Source: Defluviicoccus vanus
GTDB taxonomy: Bacteria > Pseudomonadota > Alphaproteobacteria > Rhodospirillales > Defluviicoccaceae
Assembly: GCF_014672695.1 (NCBI RefSeq)
Contig: NZ_CP053923.1
Location: forward strand, 2,946,782-2,955,407
Direction: 5' to 3'
DNA: 8,626 nt
A model generated the notes under the pieces. That model saw nothing but the letters and a program-made list of their open reading frames with translations. It was not told the origin of the DNA and made no database searches. Positions 1 to 6,705 of this stretch are shown one piece after another; the first letter of the stretch is position 1; each line of letters begins with the position of its first letter. Both the position numbers and the translations under genes were made by a program.

Positions 1-254
1 ATGTCCCCGCCGGGACGGTGGTTGCGGTGACCTCGGTCAATCGGCTGATAGCGGCTCCGCCGCATGTCGTTCCACACGTTGAGGCACCCGACCCGAACAT
101 CATCATGAGGCCGCGACCTCGGAAAGGACCATGACCCCGGCGTTGGCACCACAAACAGGCCTTGACATGCCACCCGCAATTAAAGGGCCGATTGACAGAC
201 GGTACCGTCCATCCGCTCACGCTACCATCTCCCCAAAGGCCAGTGAAGAGGGCA

Positions 255-278
255 CCCATTTAGAGGGTATCAAATGGG
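255..278. promoter_or_regulatory. Inverted repeat, possible activator-binding site
   Basis: CCCATTT (255-261) and AAATGGG (272-278) form perfect 7-bp arms around a 10-bp spacer. A third copy of CCCATTT lies at 329-335, just past the candidate -12 box. The repeat is centred roughly 70 bp upstream of the start expected for the sigma-54-like promoter at 313-329, a plausible place for an enhancer-binding protein. The link to a regulator is an inference; the arms are short and could arise by chance. Confidence 0.3.
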
Positions 279-312
279 GGCGTTTCGCTTCAAGGCCATT
301 TTCGGACAATAA

Positions 313-329
313 TTGGCCAAAAAACTGCC
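313..329 (+). promoter_or_regulatory. Candidate sigma-54 (RpoN) promoter
   Basis: The site TTGGCCAAAAAACTGCC has the near-invariant GG (315-316) and GC (327-328) separated by ten bases, which is the -24/-12 spacing of RpoN promoters. TTGGC matches the -24 box fully; the -12 box reads CTGCC instead of TTGCA/T. It lies in an AT-rich stretch and points toward the secreted-protein gene, giving a leader of about 150 nt to the TTG at 498. Many exosortase/EPS loci are controlled by the PrsK/PrsR pair, whose response regulator is RpoN-dependent, so the context is suitable. The match is partial and no transcription start is known. Confidence 0.4.
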
Positions 330-497
330 CCATTTAAGGACTTTTTCCACCTCAGAGGCGTTCGGAAAACCACATGAATTGGAAACACAAGATGATTACT
401 GATCATGGCGCTTGTATGCCTAGGAAGTTACGATTAGCGCTTCACGCCTCGTAGGATACACGCGCCGACCCAACCAAAACGTCTGTCGGGCGCAGTT

Positions 498-3400
498 TTG
501 ATCATTGGCCTAGGCGTTCTCGCTGGTTGGGCAGAAAAGGCGGATGCAGCCGCCATCACGGCTGCAAGTTGCTCCCTGTCCAACGTGCAGGCGGCGATAT
601 CGGCCGCGGCCGACGGCGACACCGTGAACGTCCCCGCCTGCACGGGGGTCACGTGGTCGACGACACTGTCGATGCCGTCGTCGAAGGGCATTCGACTGAT
701 CGGGGCCGGAAGCGACAAAACGATCATCACCTTGACCGGCGGTATCGACGCGATCTGCAGCGCGGGAAAGCCGCACCGCATCAGCGGCTTTCAGTTCAAG
801 GACAAGACCTCCGGGACGGCGATCTCGTTGAGCGGCACGTGCTCCAGCTTTCGCGTCGACCACAATATCTTTTCTAACTTTGCGCCGTCGGTCGAAGGCA
901 TTGTGATTGACTGGTTCAGGGCGGGCGTCGGTCCGATTTACGGCGTGATCGACCACAATACCTTCAAGGCGCCGCTCAACCACCGTACGGTCCTGATCTA
1001 TGGCCTGGGCCAGACGTGGCCGTCCTTCTCGCCACTGGGGAGCGCGCAGAACATCTATATCGAAGACAACACCCTCGACTTCGGCGACATCACGAATGGC
1101 ACCGCTGGCATGGGCTGCGCCGACGCCAACTACGGCGCTTATTTCGTGTGGCGCCACAACACGTCGAGGAACTGCCTCCTCAGCATTCACGGAGACTACA
1201 ACAACGCCGGAGGCGTCGTCTCGACGGAGGTCTACGAGAATTCCTTCAAGACGGACGGCCCCTCGAATTTCTGGCCGGACGGCTACCGCCTCGTCCATCA
1301 TCAAGGATCGGGCGACTTCATGATCTTCAACAACACGTTTAGCGCACCTTCGGGAAAGAGCGTCTCGACCATCTCCCTTACCCACTATCGGTCGTGCCCG
1401 GGATACGGCGCGCGCTGCGACGGCTCGTCGTCGGTCGACGAAAATCGCCAACCGACGGCGACTTACAAGGGCTACGCCTGTCTCCATCAGCCGGGTAGAA
1501 AGTGGGATCGGTCACTCTCGCCGAACTACTCCTGGAACAACCGCTGGAGCGACTCCAATGGCGTCGTGAACATCGGGCTCGAAAATCCTTTTGGCGGATG
1601 CTCGAACCCGGATCCTTTCACCCACGTCAAACCGGACCGAGATTACTACAATTTTTCCACGAGCTTCAGCGGCGCGTCCGGCGTTGGGATGGGCACGCTC
1701 GCCAATCGTCCGACGACCTGCGCCACCAACGCCAACGAGGCGGGCGGCGGCGTTGGCTACTGGGCGACGGACACGGAAACGCTCTATCGCTGTTCCGCGA
1801 CGAACACCTGGACTGCACATTATCAGCCTTACCAATATCCGCATCCCCTCGTGTCGACATCCTCCGCAGACACGACGCCGCCATCCGTCGCTCTCTCATC
1901 GCCCGCTTCCGGTGCCACTGTCTCGGGAGCGGTCACTCTCGCGGCAAACGCCTCCGACAACGTCGGCGTCGCCTCGGTACAGTTCAGAATCGACGGGGCG
2001 AACTTGAATGCGGCCGACACCAATGTCCCCTACTCGGTCGTGTGGAACACCACGAGCGTCGCGAACGGCGCCCACGCCGTCACCGCCCTCGCGCGCGACG
2101 CGGCCGGCAACGCGACCACCAGCGCCGCCGTCAACGTCACGGTCTCGAACGGCGTTTCGGCCCCAAGCATTGTCCAGCAGCCGCAGGGGGCGTCGGTCAA
2201 CCTCGGTCAGTCGGCGACCTTCTCCGTCATCGCGACCGGCGCCAGTCCGCTCGCCTACCAATGGCAGGCCAACGGGATCAACATCAGCGGCGCCAGTGCG
2301 CCGTCGTACACGACGCCGCCGACCACGTCGTCGGACGCAGGGAAGACCTTCCGCGTGAAGGTGACCAACACCGTCGGCGCGGTCACGAGTAACGACGCGC
2401 TCTTGTCGGTCCGGTCGGACTCGACCGTGATCGGGAGCTACAAGTTCGACGAAGGCAGCGGTGCGGTCGCCGTGGACTCCTCGGGCAACAACCGCAATGG
2501 GACTCTCGTCAACGGGCCTACGCGGGTCACGGGAAAGAACGGCGCCGCCCTTCGGTTCGACGGAGCCAACGACTACGTGACCATCGGCAATCAAACGCTT
2601 CCGTCGACCTTCACACTCAGCGTCTGGATCAACAACCCCTCGAACGCCCCCTGCGAGGCGATCGCGAGCTTTGGAACCTATCGCGAGTTCGCTCTGTGCG
2701 GCGGCTCTCTCTGTTTCGGCGACAACACGAGCCCCGCACATGAGTTCGGCGCAGTACCGACGGGATCCTGGCAGCACGTCGCCTTCACCTACGACGGGAC
2801 CAACCTCCGCGCCTACCTGAACGGCTCGCCGCTCGGCGCAGCCTGGAACAAGAGCCTCACGGCCGCGAGCGGCTTGACCTCCTTCGGAGCTTGGCCATAC
2901 CTATCGGGCGGGTTCGGCGATTATCTGTCGGCAAGCCTCGATGATCTGAAGATCTATAATCGCGCCTTCTCGCAGTCCGAGATCCAAACAGTCATGAATC
3001 AATCGATCGCGTCGGCCGCGCGTGTCGTGGCGGCGGCGAACGCCGTATCTTCTACGGCGTCCGCCACGTCCTCGCCGGCGATACCGAACACGATGGACAA
3101 GAACGTTCTGCATGTCTCCGCCGTCGACGCCGCTTCAGTCGGAGATCGGTGGAGGAGCGTCGAGGTTCCCCTCACGAGCGGGGACGGCGTCGTCATCGCT
3201 GGTCCGCCGACTACCAGCGGCTCCCGGGCCGGCGTCGTCCGCGTCAACAACGTCGACCGCGGAGGGTTCGATCTCCGCCTTCAGCCCCTCGATGACGCGA
3301 CGGCCGTCCGCCCGGCGGCCAGCGTCGAGGAGAACGTTCCCTACCTCGTCGTCGAGCCGGGGCGCGGGGTGATGGGTGACGGCTCGATCTGGGAGGTGGG

Positions 3401-3611
3401 AACCTTCCCCCTCAGCGGCGCGGACGCCTGGAAGCGCATCGCGTTCCGCGGCGCATTCTCGACCACGCCGTTCGTCTTCCTCACCATCCAGACCGCAAAT
3501 GACTGGCGGGGGCGGCGGCGCCTCTGGCGCGAAAAGTGGGCGTGCACGGCTTCGACGCCGCGCTTGCTCAAGGACCGGGCGAAGAAAAAGGGCACGGTGC
3601 CGAGACCGTAG
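498..3611 (+). CDS. Large secreted beta-helix/Ig/LamG/lectin-like protein, N-terminal part (frame broken near 3508)
   Basis: Predicted extracellular protein. The N-terminus has a hydrophobic stretch (LIIGLGVLAG) and a likely signal-peptidase site after ADA (residues about 15-17). Residues about 25-395 resemble a right-handed beta-helix of the pectate-lyase/polysaccharide-lyase type: VQAAISAAADGDTV at the start, then repeated DHN.F, EDNT.., YENSF and FNNTF turns. Next come an Ig-like domain with a TPP..SP linker (about 458-549), a second Ig-like domain with YQW (about 553-638), a LamG/concanavalin-like jelly roll (about 644-833, including GSWQHVAFTYDG and LDDLKIYNRAFS), an Ala/Ser linker, and the first lectin-like modules from about 869. 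After residue about 1002 the frame turns Arg-rich (RGRRRLWREK) and stops at 3611, while the proper C-terminal continuation lies in another frame at 3503-4642. The intact product would be about 1,380 residues. The TTG start is uncertain: the open frame extends back to 438 and supplies a basic KRLSG segment, but has no ATG or GTG. No catalytic residues could be assigned, so binding or polysaccharide modification are both possible. Confidence 0.75.
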   Translation: MIIGLGVLAGWAEKADAAAITAASCSLSNVQAAISAAADGDTVNVPACTGVTWSTTLSMPSSKGIRLIGAGSDKTIITLTGGIDAICSAGKPHRISGFQFKDKTSGTAISLSGTCSSFRVDHNIFSNFAPSVEGIVIDWFRAGVGPIYGVIDHNTFKAPLNHRTVLIYGLGQTWPSFSPLGSAQNIYIEDNTLDFGDITNGTAGMGCADANYGAYFVWRHNTSRNCLLSIHGDYNNAGGVVSTEVYENSFKTDGPSNFWPDGYRLVHHQGSGDFMIFNNTFSAPSGKSVSTISLTHYRSCPGYGARCDGSSSVDENRQPTATYKGYACLHQPGRKWDRSLSPNYSWNNRWSDSNGVVNIGLENPFGGCSNPDPFTHVKPDRDYYNFSTSFSGASGVGMGTLANRPTTCATNANEAGGGVGYWATDTETLYRCSATNTWTAHYQPYQYPHPLVSTSSADTTPPSVALSSPASGATVSGAVTLAANASDNVGVASVQFRIDGANLNAADTNVPYSVVWNTTSVANGAHAVTALARDAAGNATTSAAVNVTVSNGVSAPSIVQQPQGASVNLGQSATFSVIATGASPLAYQWQANGINISGASAPSYTTPPTTSSDAGKTFRVKVTNTVGAVTSNDALLSVRSDSTVIGSYKFDEGSGAVAVDSSGNNRNGTLVNGPTRVTGKNGAALRFDGANDYVTIGNQTLPSTFTLSVWINNPSNAPCEAIASFGTYREFALCGGSLCFGDNTSPAHEFGAVPTGSWQHVAFTYDGTNLRAYLNGSPLGAAWNKSLTAASGLTSFGAWPYLSGGFGDYLSASLDDLKIYNRAFSQSEIQTVMNQSIASAARVVAAANAVSSTASATSSPAIPNTMDKNVLHVSAVDAASVGDRWRSVEVPLTSGDGVVIAGPPTTSGSRAGVVRVNNVDRGGFDLRLQPLDDATAVRPAASVEENVPYLVVEPGRGVMGDGSIWEVGTFPLSGADAWKRIAFRGAFSTTPFVFLTIQTANDWRGRRRLWREKWACTASTPRLLKDRAKKKGTVPRP
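3503..3535 (+). other. Frameshift site in the secreted-protein gene
   Basis: Frame 2 has a TGA at 3500-3502 and opens from 3503. Family-like sequence in that frame is visible from about 3509 (AAAPLARKVGVHGFDAALAQ), and it continues the module that begins in the 498 frame (PFVFLTIQTAND). The only homopolymer at the junction is GGGGG at 3508-3512. One extra G there would join the frames as ND-WRGAAAPLARKV without any stop. This is therefore best read as a one-base deletion or base-call error in the G run. Confidence 0.75.
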
Positions 3612-4642
3612 GCTATCTCGCCCTCCAACCTGGGACGGGATCGAGCGGCGTCTTCGACGTCACTGGCGACGCCGCGCCTTATCTTCTTCAGACCTTCAAG
3701 ACGAACGGGCGTTGGCTCCCGGTCCTCAGCCAACGGCTGAAGCGCTCGAACGAGGCGAGCGAAGTTCAGCAGACCGTCGAAGACGTCCAGGTTCTCGCTC
3801 TCGGCCGCCAATTGTTCGCGCAGCAGGTGTCGGCGAAGGATCGCTTCCTCACTGCCATGAGCCGACTAGCACCGGTCGAAGACGGGCCGTTCGAGTGGGG
3901 GATGGTGCGCGGGTTGGACGCGTCCTGGACGGTCATGCCGTTCGCCAAGACCTACAACACGCCCGTGGTCGTCGTTCGGTCGGTCTCGCAGCACGACGCC
4001 AAGCCGGGGCGGGTCGATGTCCGCCAGGCGCTGGCGGACCGCGTCGAATTGCGGTTCCAATCGTCGGGCGACGATGCGGAGCACGGCAAGGAGGATGCAT
4101 TCTACATGATCGCGGAAGCCGGCCGGCATCCCCTGGGAGATCTCGCCATTGAGGCCGGGCGCCTAATCGCCGAAGGGACCGACGAGAACCGCTCGATCAG
4201 ATTCGCGAGCCCGTTCGCGAACGCGCCGATCGTTCTTACCAGCGTCAAGACGGCGGACGGCGAAGCCGTCGACGCGCGGGTCGACACAATCACCGTCGGC
4301 TCGTTCTCGACCGCCTTCGCCGCGCCGCTTGGCTCAAGCCAGATGATGGATTGGATCGCGGTCCAGGAGGGATCGAGCACGCTGAAGAGCGGGCGGACGA
4401 TCGAGGCCTTCTCCAGCGACGTGGGGCTGGACTTCGGCTCGGTTTACTTCCCGATGGTCAGGAGCAATCAGCACCCGACCGTCGTCTCCGACGTGAACGG
4501 TGCGGTCGACGCCACGCCTCGGATCCTGCGTCACGCCAATCCCACGGGCGCGCGGATTCGGCTGAGGCTGGCGCCCGAGGATGTTCTCGACGCGTCGCGC
4601 GCCAACGTTCGCGAAAGAGTGGGTATCTTCGTCGGCGACTGA
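3536..4642 (+). CDS. C-terminal lectin-like modules of the secreted protein, separated by frameshift
   Basis: This is the continuation of the gene that begins near 498, displaced into the -1 frame. The nominal GTG start at 3536 has no convincing ribosome site and falls in the middle of a module, so it is probably not a true start. The text is built from divergent repeats of one pattern: an F..PF...P.V...V.T line, then a T..GF/SF strand, then an acidic/His stretch ending in a VGYLA or DWIA-like strand. Units are visible ending at residues about 31 (HGAETVGYLAL), 194 (DAFYMIAEAG), 278 (MMDWIAVQEG) and at the C-terminus (RERVGIFVGD). The pattern recalls H-type lectin-like folds, but that assignment is tentative. 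The protein has no PEP-CTERM tail, so exosortase anchoring is not indicated. It ends 11 nt before the convergent ATPase gene. Confidence 0.65.
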   Translation: MGVHGFDAALAQGPGEEKGHGAETVGYLALQPGTGSSGVFDVTGDAAPYLLQTFKTNGRWLPVLSQRLKRSNEASEVQQTVEDVQVLALGRQLFAQQVSAKDRFLTAMSRLAPVEDGPFEWGMVRGLDASWTVMPFAKTYNTPVVVVRSVSQHDAKPGRVDVRQALADRVELRFQSSGDDAEHGKEDAFYMIAEAGRHPLGDLAIEAGRLIAEGTDENRSIRFASPFANAPIVLTSVKTADGEAVDARVDTITVGSFSTAFAAPLGSSQMMDWIAVQEGSSTLKSGRTIEAFSSDVGLDFGSVYFPMVRSNQHPTVVSDVNGAVDATPRILRHANPTGARIRLRLAPEDVLDASRANVRERVGIFVGD

Positions 4643-4651
4643 CGATCGGAA

Positions 4652-4678
4652 GGTTAGGGAGCGCTTCGTTCCCTAACC
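4652..4678. terminator. Hairpin between convergent genes, possible bidirectional terminator
   Basis: GGTTAGGGA (4652-4660) pairs perfectly with TCCCTAACC (4670-4678). The stem extends inward by one G-T and two G-C pairs to a 3-nt loop. It follows the + strand stop (4640-4642) by 9 nt and contains the - strand ATPase stop (4654-4656). Neither side has a clear T tract, so termination efficiency is uncertain. Confidence 0.55.
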
Positions 4679-5763
4679 GCCCATCGTTCACGATCCGTTC
4701 GGGATTTCCAGCGCTCGCCGCCCTGCCAGGGATGACCGATGCCGGCGCCCCGCGTCCTGCGGCCCTTCGTAGAAGGTGCACGCCGTTGAGCGTGCCGGGT
4801 CGCTTCCGAAGCGCACGCGGGACCGATCAGCGGGTCCCCCACGGCCGTCTCCAGCGGCGCGCTCTTTGCGCCGTCCTCCTCCCGCCCGATCTCCTTCAGG
4901 ATCGCGCGCCGGCGCTCCTCCCGCGTGACGCCTTCGGGATCTTCGCGAAAGACGCCTAGGCCGGACGCCGCCCGCACCGTCACCGCGTCCAGGATAACAT
5001 CGACGTCGATGCCAGCGCGGTTCTCGCCGAAACCGATGAGGAGGGCGAGATCGCACAGGATGTTGATGAGCCGGGGAATGCCGAACGCGTAATGGTGCGC
5101 GGCGGCGCATGCCCCGGCATCGAACAGGTCGGGCGAGCCGCCGGCGCAGGCGAGCCGGTGACGGATGTAGCCCACCGTCTCCTGCGCGATCATGGGCGTG
5201 AGTTCGTGAAAGACAGAGACGCGCTGCGCGAACTGGCGCATGTCGGGACGCCTGAGCGTCGCCTTCAACTCGTTCTGGCCGACGAGGATCAACTGCAGCA
5301 CGAAGTCCTTGTCGGCGTTGACGTTCGAGAGCATGCGCACCTCCTCGAGCGCGGACGTCGAGAGGTGGTGGGCCTCGTCGATGATCAGTACGCACCGTTT
5401 GCCGTGCGCATACCGGTCGATGACGAAATCGATCAGCGCGTGGTAACGGGCTATCTTTCCTTCGTCGCCGAGATCGAGGTCGAACGCCTTGACGATGGCG
5501 CCGAGGAGATCGCCGAGATCGGGATGGGTGTTGCTGACGAGGCCGACGACGACGTCGCGCGAGGCGGTCTTGAGCAGGCGGCGGATGAGCGTCGTCTTGC
5601 CAGACCCGACGTCTCCCACGACGACGACGAACCCGGTCTGATCGGACAGGCCGTACTCGAGCAGCGACATCGCGAGTTTCTGGCTGCGGCCCGAATAGAA
5701 GAAGTAGGGGTCGGGGATCAGCGAGAACGGCTTCTCGCGGAAGCCGTAATGGGCTTCGTACAT
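4654..5763 (-). CDS. ExeA/GspA-like AAA ATPase of the exosortase-associated EPS type
   Basis: Cytoplasmic P-loop ATPase of 369 residues. It opens with MYEAHYGFREKPFSLIPDP, the signature N-terminus of the ExeA-like ATPases found in PEP-CTERM/exosortase EPS loci (TIGR03015-like). Walker A is GDVGSGKTT (residues 50-58), Walker B is VLIIDEAHH (125-133), a sensor-1-like VGQNE lies at 161-165, a probable arginine-finger segment FAQR ends near 181, and GIPR (228-231) is a sensor-2-like motif. I chose the ATG at 5763 over the GTG at 5781 because AAGGA sits 7 nt upstream of the ATG and because the family starts with MYEA. The ATPase core ends near residue 290. The remaining 80 or so residues are charged and low in complexity, and run through a repeat-like segment into the convergent hairpin, so the natural protein may once have been shorter. 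In this family the ATPase is thought to support polymer assembly or export; its exact role is not settled. Confidence 0.88.
   Translation of the reverse strand: MYEAHYGFREKPFSLIPDPYFFYSGRSQKLAMSLLEYGLSDQTGFVVVVGDVGSGKTTLIRRLLKTASRDVVVGLVSNTHPDLGDLLGAIVKAFDLDLGDEGKIARYHALIDFVIDRYAHGKRCVLIIDEAHHLSTSALEEVRMLSNVNADKDFVLQLILVGQNELKATLRRPDMRQFAQRVSVFHELTPMIAQETVGYIRHRLACAGGSPDLFDAGACAAAHHYAFGIPRLINILCDLALLIGFGENRAGIDVDVILDAVTVRAASGLGVFREDPEGVTREERRRAILKEIGREEDGAKSAPLETAVGDPLIGPACASEATRHAQRRAPSTKGRRTRGAGIGHPWQGGERWKSRTDRERWAVRERSAP
4690..4740. repeat. Dispersed intergenic-repeat-like segment within the ATPase 3' end
   Basis: On the - strand this reads as GGTCATCCCTGGCAGGG, then GGCGAGCGCTGG, then AAATCCCGAACGG. 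The pattern of GTCATCCC...GG...AATCC resembles small palindromic repeats that are common between alphaproteobacterial genes and often yield spurious VIPGRA..A-NPE translations; such a translation (SVIPGRAASAGNPE) exists here in another frame. Only one copy lies in this window, so repeat status rests on pattern memory. Confidence 0.3.
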
Positions 5764-5770
5764 CGCTGGG

Positions 5771-5775
5771 TCCTT
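5771..5775 (-). promoter_or_regulatory. Ribosome binding site of the ATPase gene
   Basis: AAGGA on the - strand lies 7 nt before the ATG at 5763 and downstream of the competing GTG at 5781. It decides the start in favour of the ATG. Confidence 0.7.
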
Positions 5776-5784
5776 CTTCACCGC

Positions 5785-5848
5785 CCCCGCCCGCGCGGGC
5801 GACGCGACGCGCGGCGGCGACGCGGGCGGGGTCTCTCTCGCGCGTCGC
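5785..5848 (-). repeat. Two interleaved inverted repeats between kinase and ATPase genes
   Basis: First pair: CCCCGCCCGCG (5785-5795) with CGCGGGCGGGG (5821-5831), 11 bp perfect. Second pair: GCGACGCGCG (5804-5813) with CGCGCGTCGC (5839-5848), 10 bp perfect. The arms alternate, so in RNA they would either compete or form a pseudoknot-like fold. A perfect 12-bp palindrome, GCCCGCGCGGGC, also lies at 5789-5800. The structures fill the gap between the kinase stop and the ATPase ribosome site and could affect mRNA processing or the relative level of the two proteins. In such GC-rich DNA, chance pairing is a real alternative. Confidence 0.4.
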
Positions 5849-6705
5849 TAGTAACCATAACCGTAGCCGTAGGTCTGCGTCGCGGCCCGCGTCTTGTTCA
5901 GCACTGTGCCGATCACGTTGATCTTCTCGAGCAGCTCGAGGCAGCGGGTGACGTCCTCGCGCCGGGTCCGGCCCTGCTCGACGACGAGGAGACAAGCGTC
6001 CACGTGCTCGAGAAAGACGAGGGCGTCGGCGATCATCAGCACCGGCGGCAGGTCGTAGACGATGATGCGGTCGGCGTGGCGATCCACGAGTTCGGCCGTC
6101 AGCTTCGACATCAGCACCGGCGACAGGAGCTCCGAGGACTTGGGCGAGGCCGCCCCGCCCGGAAGGACGAGGAGCCGGTCGATCCCCGGATCGACGAAGC
6201 AATCGGCGAGGGGAACGCCCCGCAGCAGGTGGTCGCTGATCCCGTTCGTGGGCGCGAACCCGAAGGTGCTGAGCACGGACGGCCGGCGCAGGTCGAGGTC
6301 GACGAGGAGCACGCCGAGATCGGTCAGGCGGGCGAGAGACACCGCGAGATTGCAACTGATCAGCGTCTTGCCCTCTCCCGCCCGCGGACTCGTCACCGCA
6401 AGCGTCGAGCCCTTGACCTCGCGCAGGCGCTGGACGACCTGGGTCCGCAGCATCCCGAAGGCGTCCGCGAGTTTGGCGTCGTCGAGTCCGGCGACGATCC
6501 GCTCGGAAAGTTGTCCCTGCGGGATCGCGCGGCGGACCTTCGGGACCCCGCGAGCCTCCGTCGACGCGGCGTCCACCGCGCGGGCGGCCGGTTGGTCGGT
6601 TGCGACCGCGACCGGCCGCAGCGCGCGACTCTCCCGCTCGCGCCGCGCCCGCTCGAGGGCGCGCTGCACTTTCTCGATGGGACGGCCGGCCTGATCGTTG
6701 ACCAT
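5848..6705 (-). CDS. BY-kinase family tyrosine autokinase (exosortase/EPS-associated)
   Basis: Cytoplasmic bacterial tyrosine kinase of 285 residues, in the length range for stand-alone BY-kinase domains. Motifs are in the usual order: a basic N-terminal segment (IEKVQRALERARRER, residues 10-24); Walker A SPRAGEGKT (106-114); Walker A' VLLVDLDLRRP (132-142); Walker B IIVYDLPPV (214-222); and a C-terminal Tyr cluster TYGYGYGY with tyrosines at 279, 281, 283 and 285, the expected trans-autophosphorylation tail. Family knowledge says phosphorylation cycles of this tail, together with the Wzz-like membrane partner, govern EPS polymerisation and export. The ATG at 6705 directly follows the expected end of the Wzz gene; its ribosome site is weak (a GGGGG run), so translational coupling is likely. 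It is followed by the ATPase gene after an 84-nt gap. Confidence 0.9.
   Translation of the reverse strand: MVNDQAGRPIEKVQRALERARRERESRALRPVAVATDQPAARAVDAASTEARGVPKVRRAIPQGQLSERIVAGLDDAKLADAFGMLRTQVVQRLREVKGSTLAVTSPRAGEGKTLISCNLAVSLARLTDLGVLLVDLDLRRPSVLSTFGFAPTNGISDHLLRGVPLADCFVDPGIDRLLVLPGGAASPKSSELLSPVLMSKLTAELVDRHADRIIVYDLPPVLMIADALVFLEHVDACLLVVEQGRTRREDVTRCLELLEKINVIGTVLNKTRAATQTYGYGYGY

Larger units (their letters stand above)
1..497. other. Upstream region without a convincing gene
   Basis: No ORF here looks convincingly coding. From the left edge, frame 3 of the + strand stays open to a TGA at 132-134 (about 43 codons). On the - strand, a frame starting at tandem ATGs (98-106) is open off the left edge. 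Either could be the end or start of a neighbouring gene, but base composition does not separate them and I recognise neither product. The 68-codon ORF at 131-337 has no good ribosome site or family resemblance. From about 180 to 440 the DNA is clearly more AT-rich than the flanking genes, as expected for a regulatory region, and the candidate operator and sigma-54 promoter described separately lie there. Confidence 0.6.

Noticed and set aside
143..167. TTGGCAC and TTGACA as a sigma-54 or sigma-70 promoter
   Set aside because: GC does not fall at the required spacing after the GG of TTGGCAC, and no reasonable -10 box follows TTGACA at 16-18 bp.
131..337. 68-codon ORF in the leader
   Set aside because: It has no ribosome site, no recognisable features, and overlaps the AT-rich stretch with the candidate regulatory sites.
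3584..3590. GAAAAAG as a programmed -1 frameshift site joining the two halves of the secreted protein
   Set aside because: It resembles an A-AAA-AAG slippery site, but family-like sequence in the -1 frame already begins near 3509, about 75 nt upstream. Shifting here would leave an Arg-rich nonsense segment in the product.
4580..4642. PEP-CTERM or other sorting tail on the secreted protein
   Set aside because: The end (RERVGIFVGD) lacks a PEP-like motif, a following transmembrane helix and a basic tail.
4688..6355. 555-codon ORF on the - strand overlapping ATPase and kinase
   Set aside because: It is Arg/Pro-rich out-of-frame reading of two well-supported genes, with no motif of its own.
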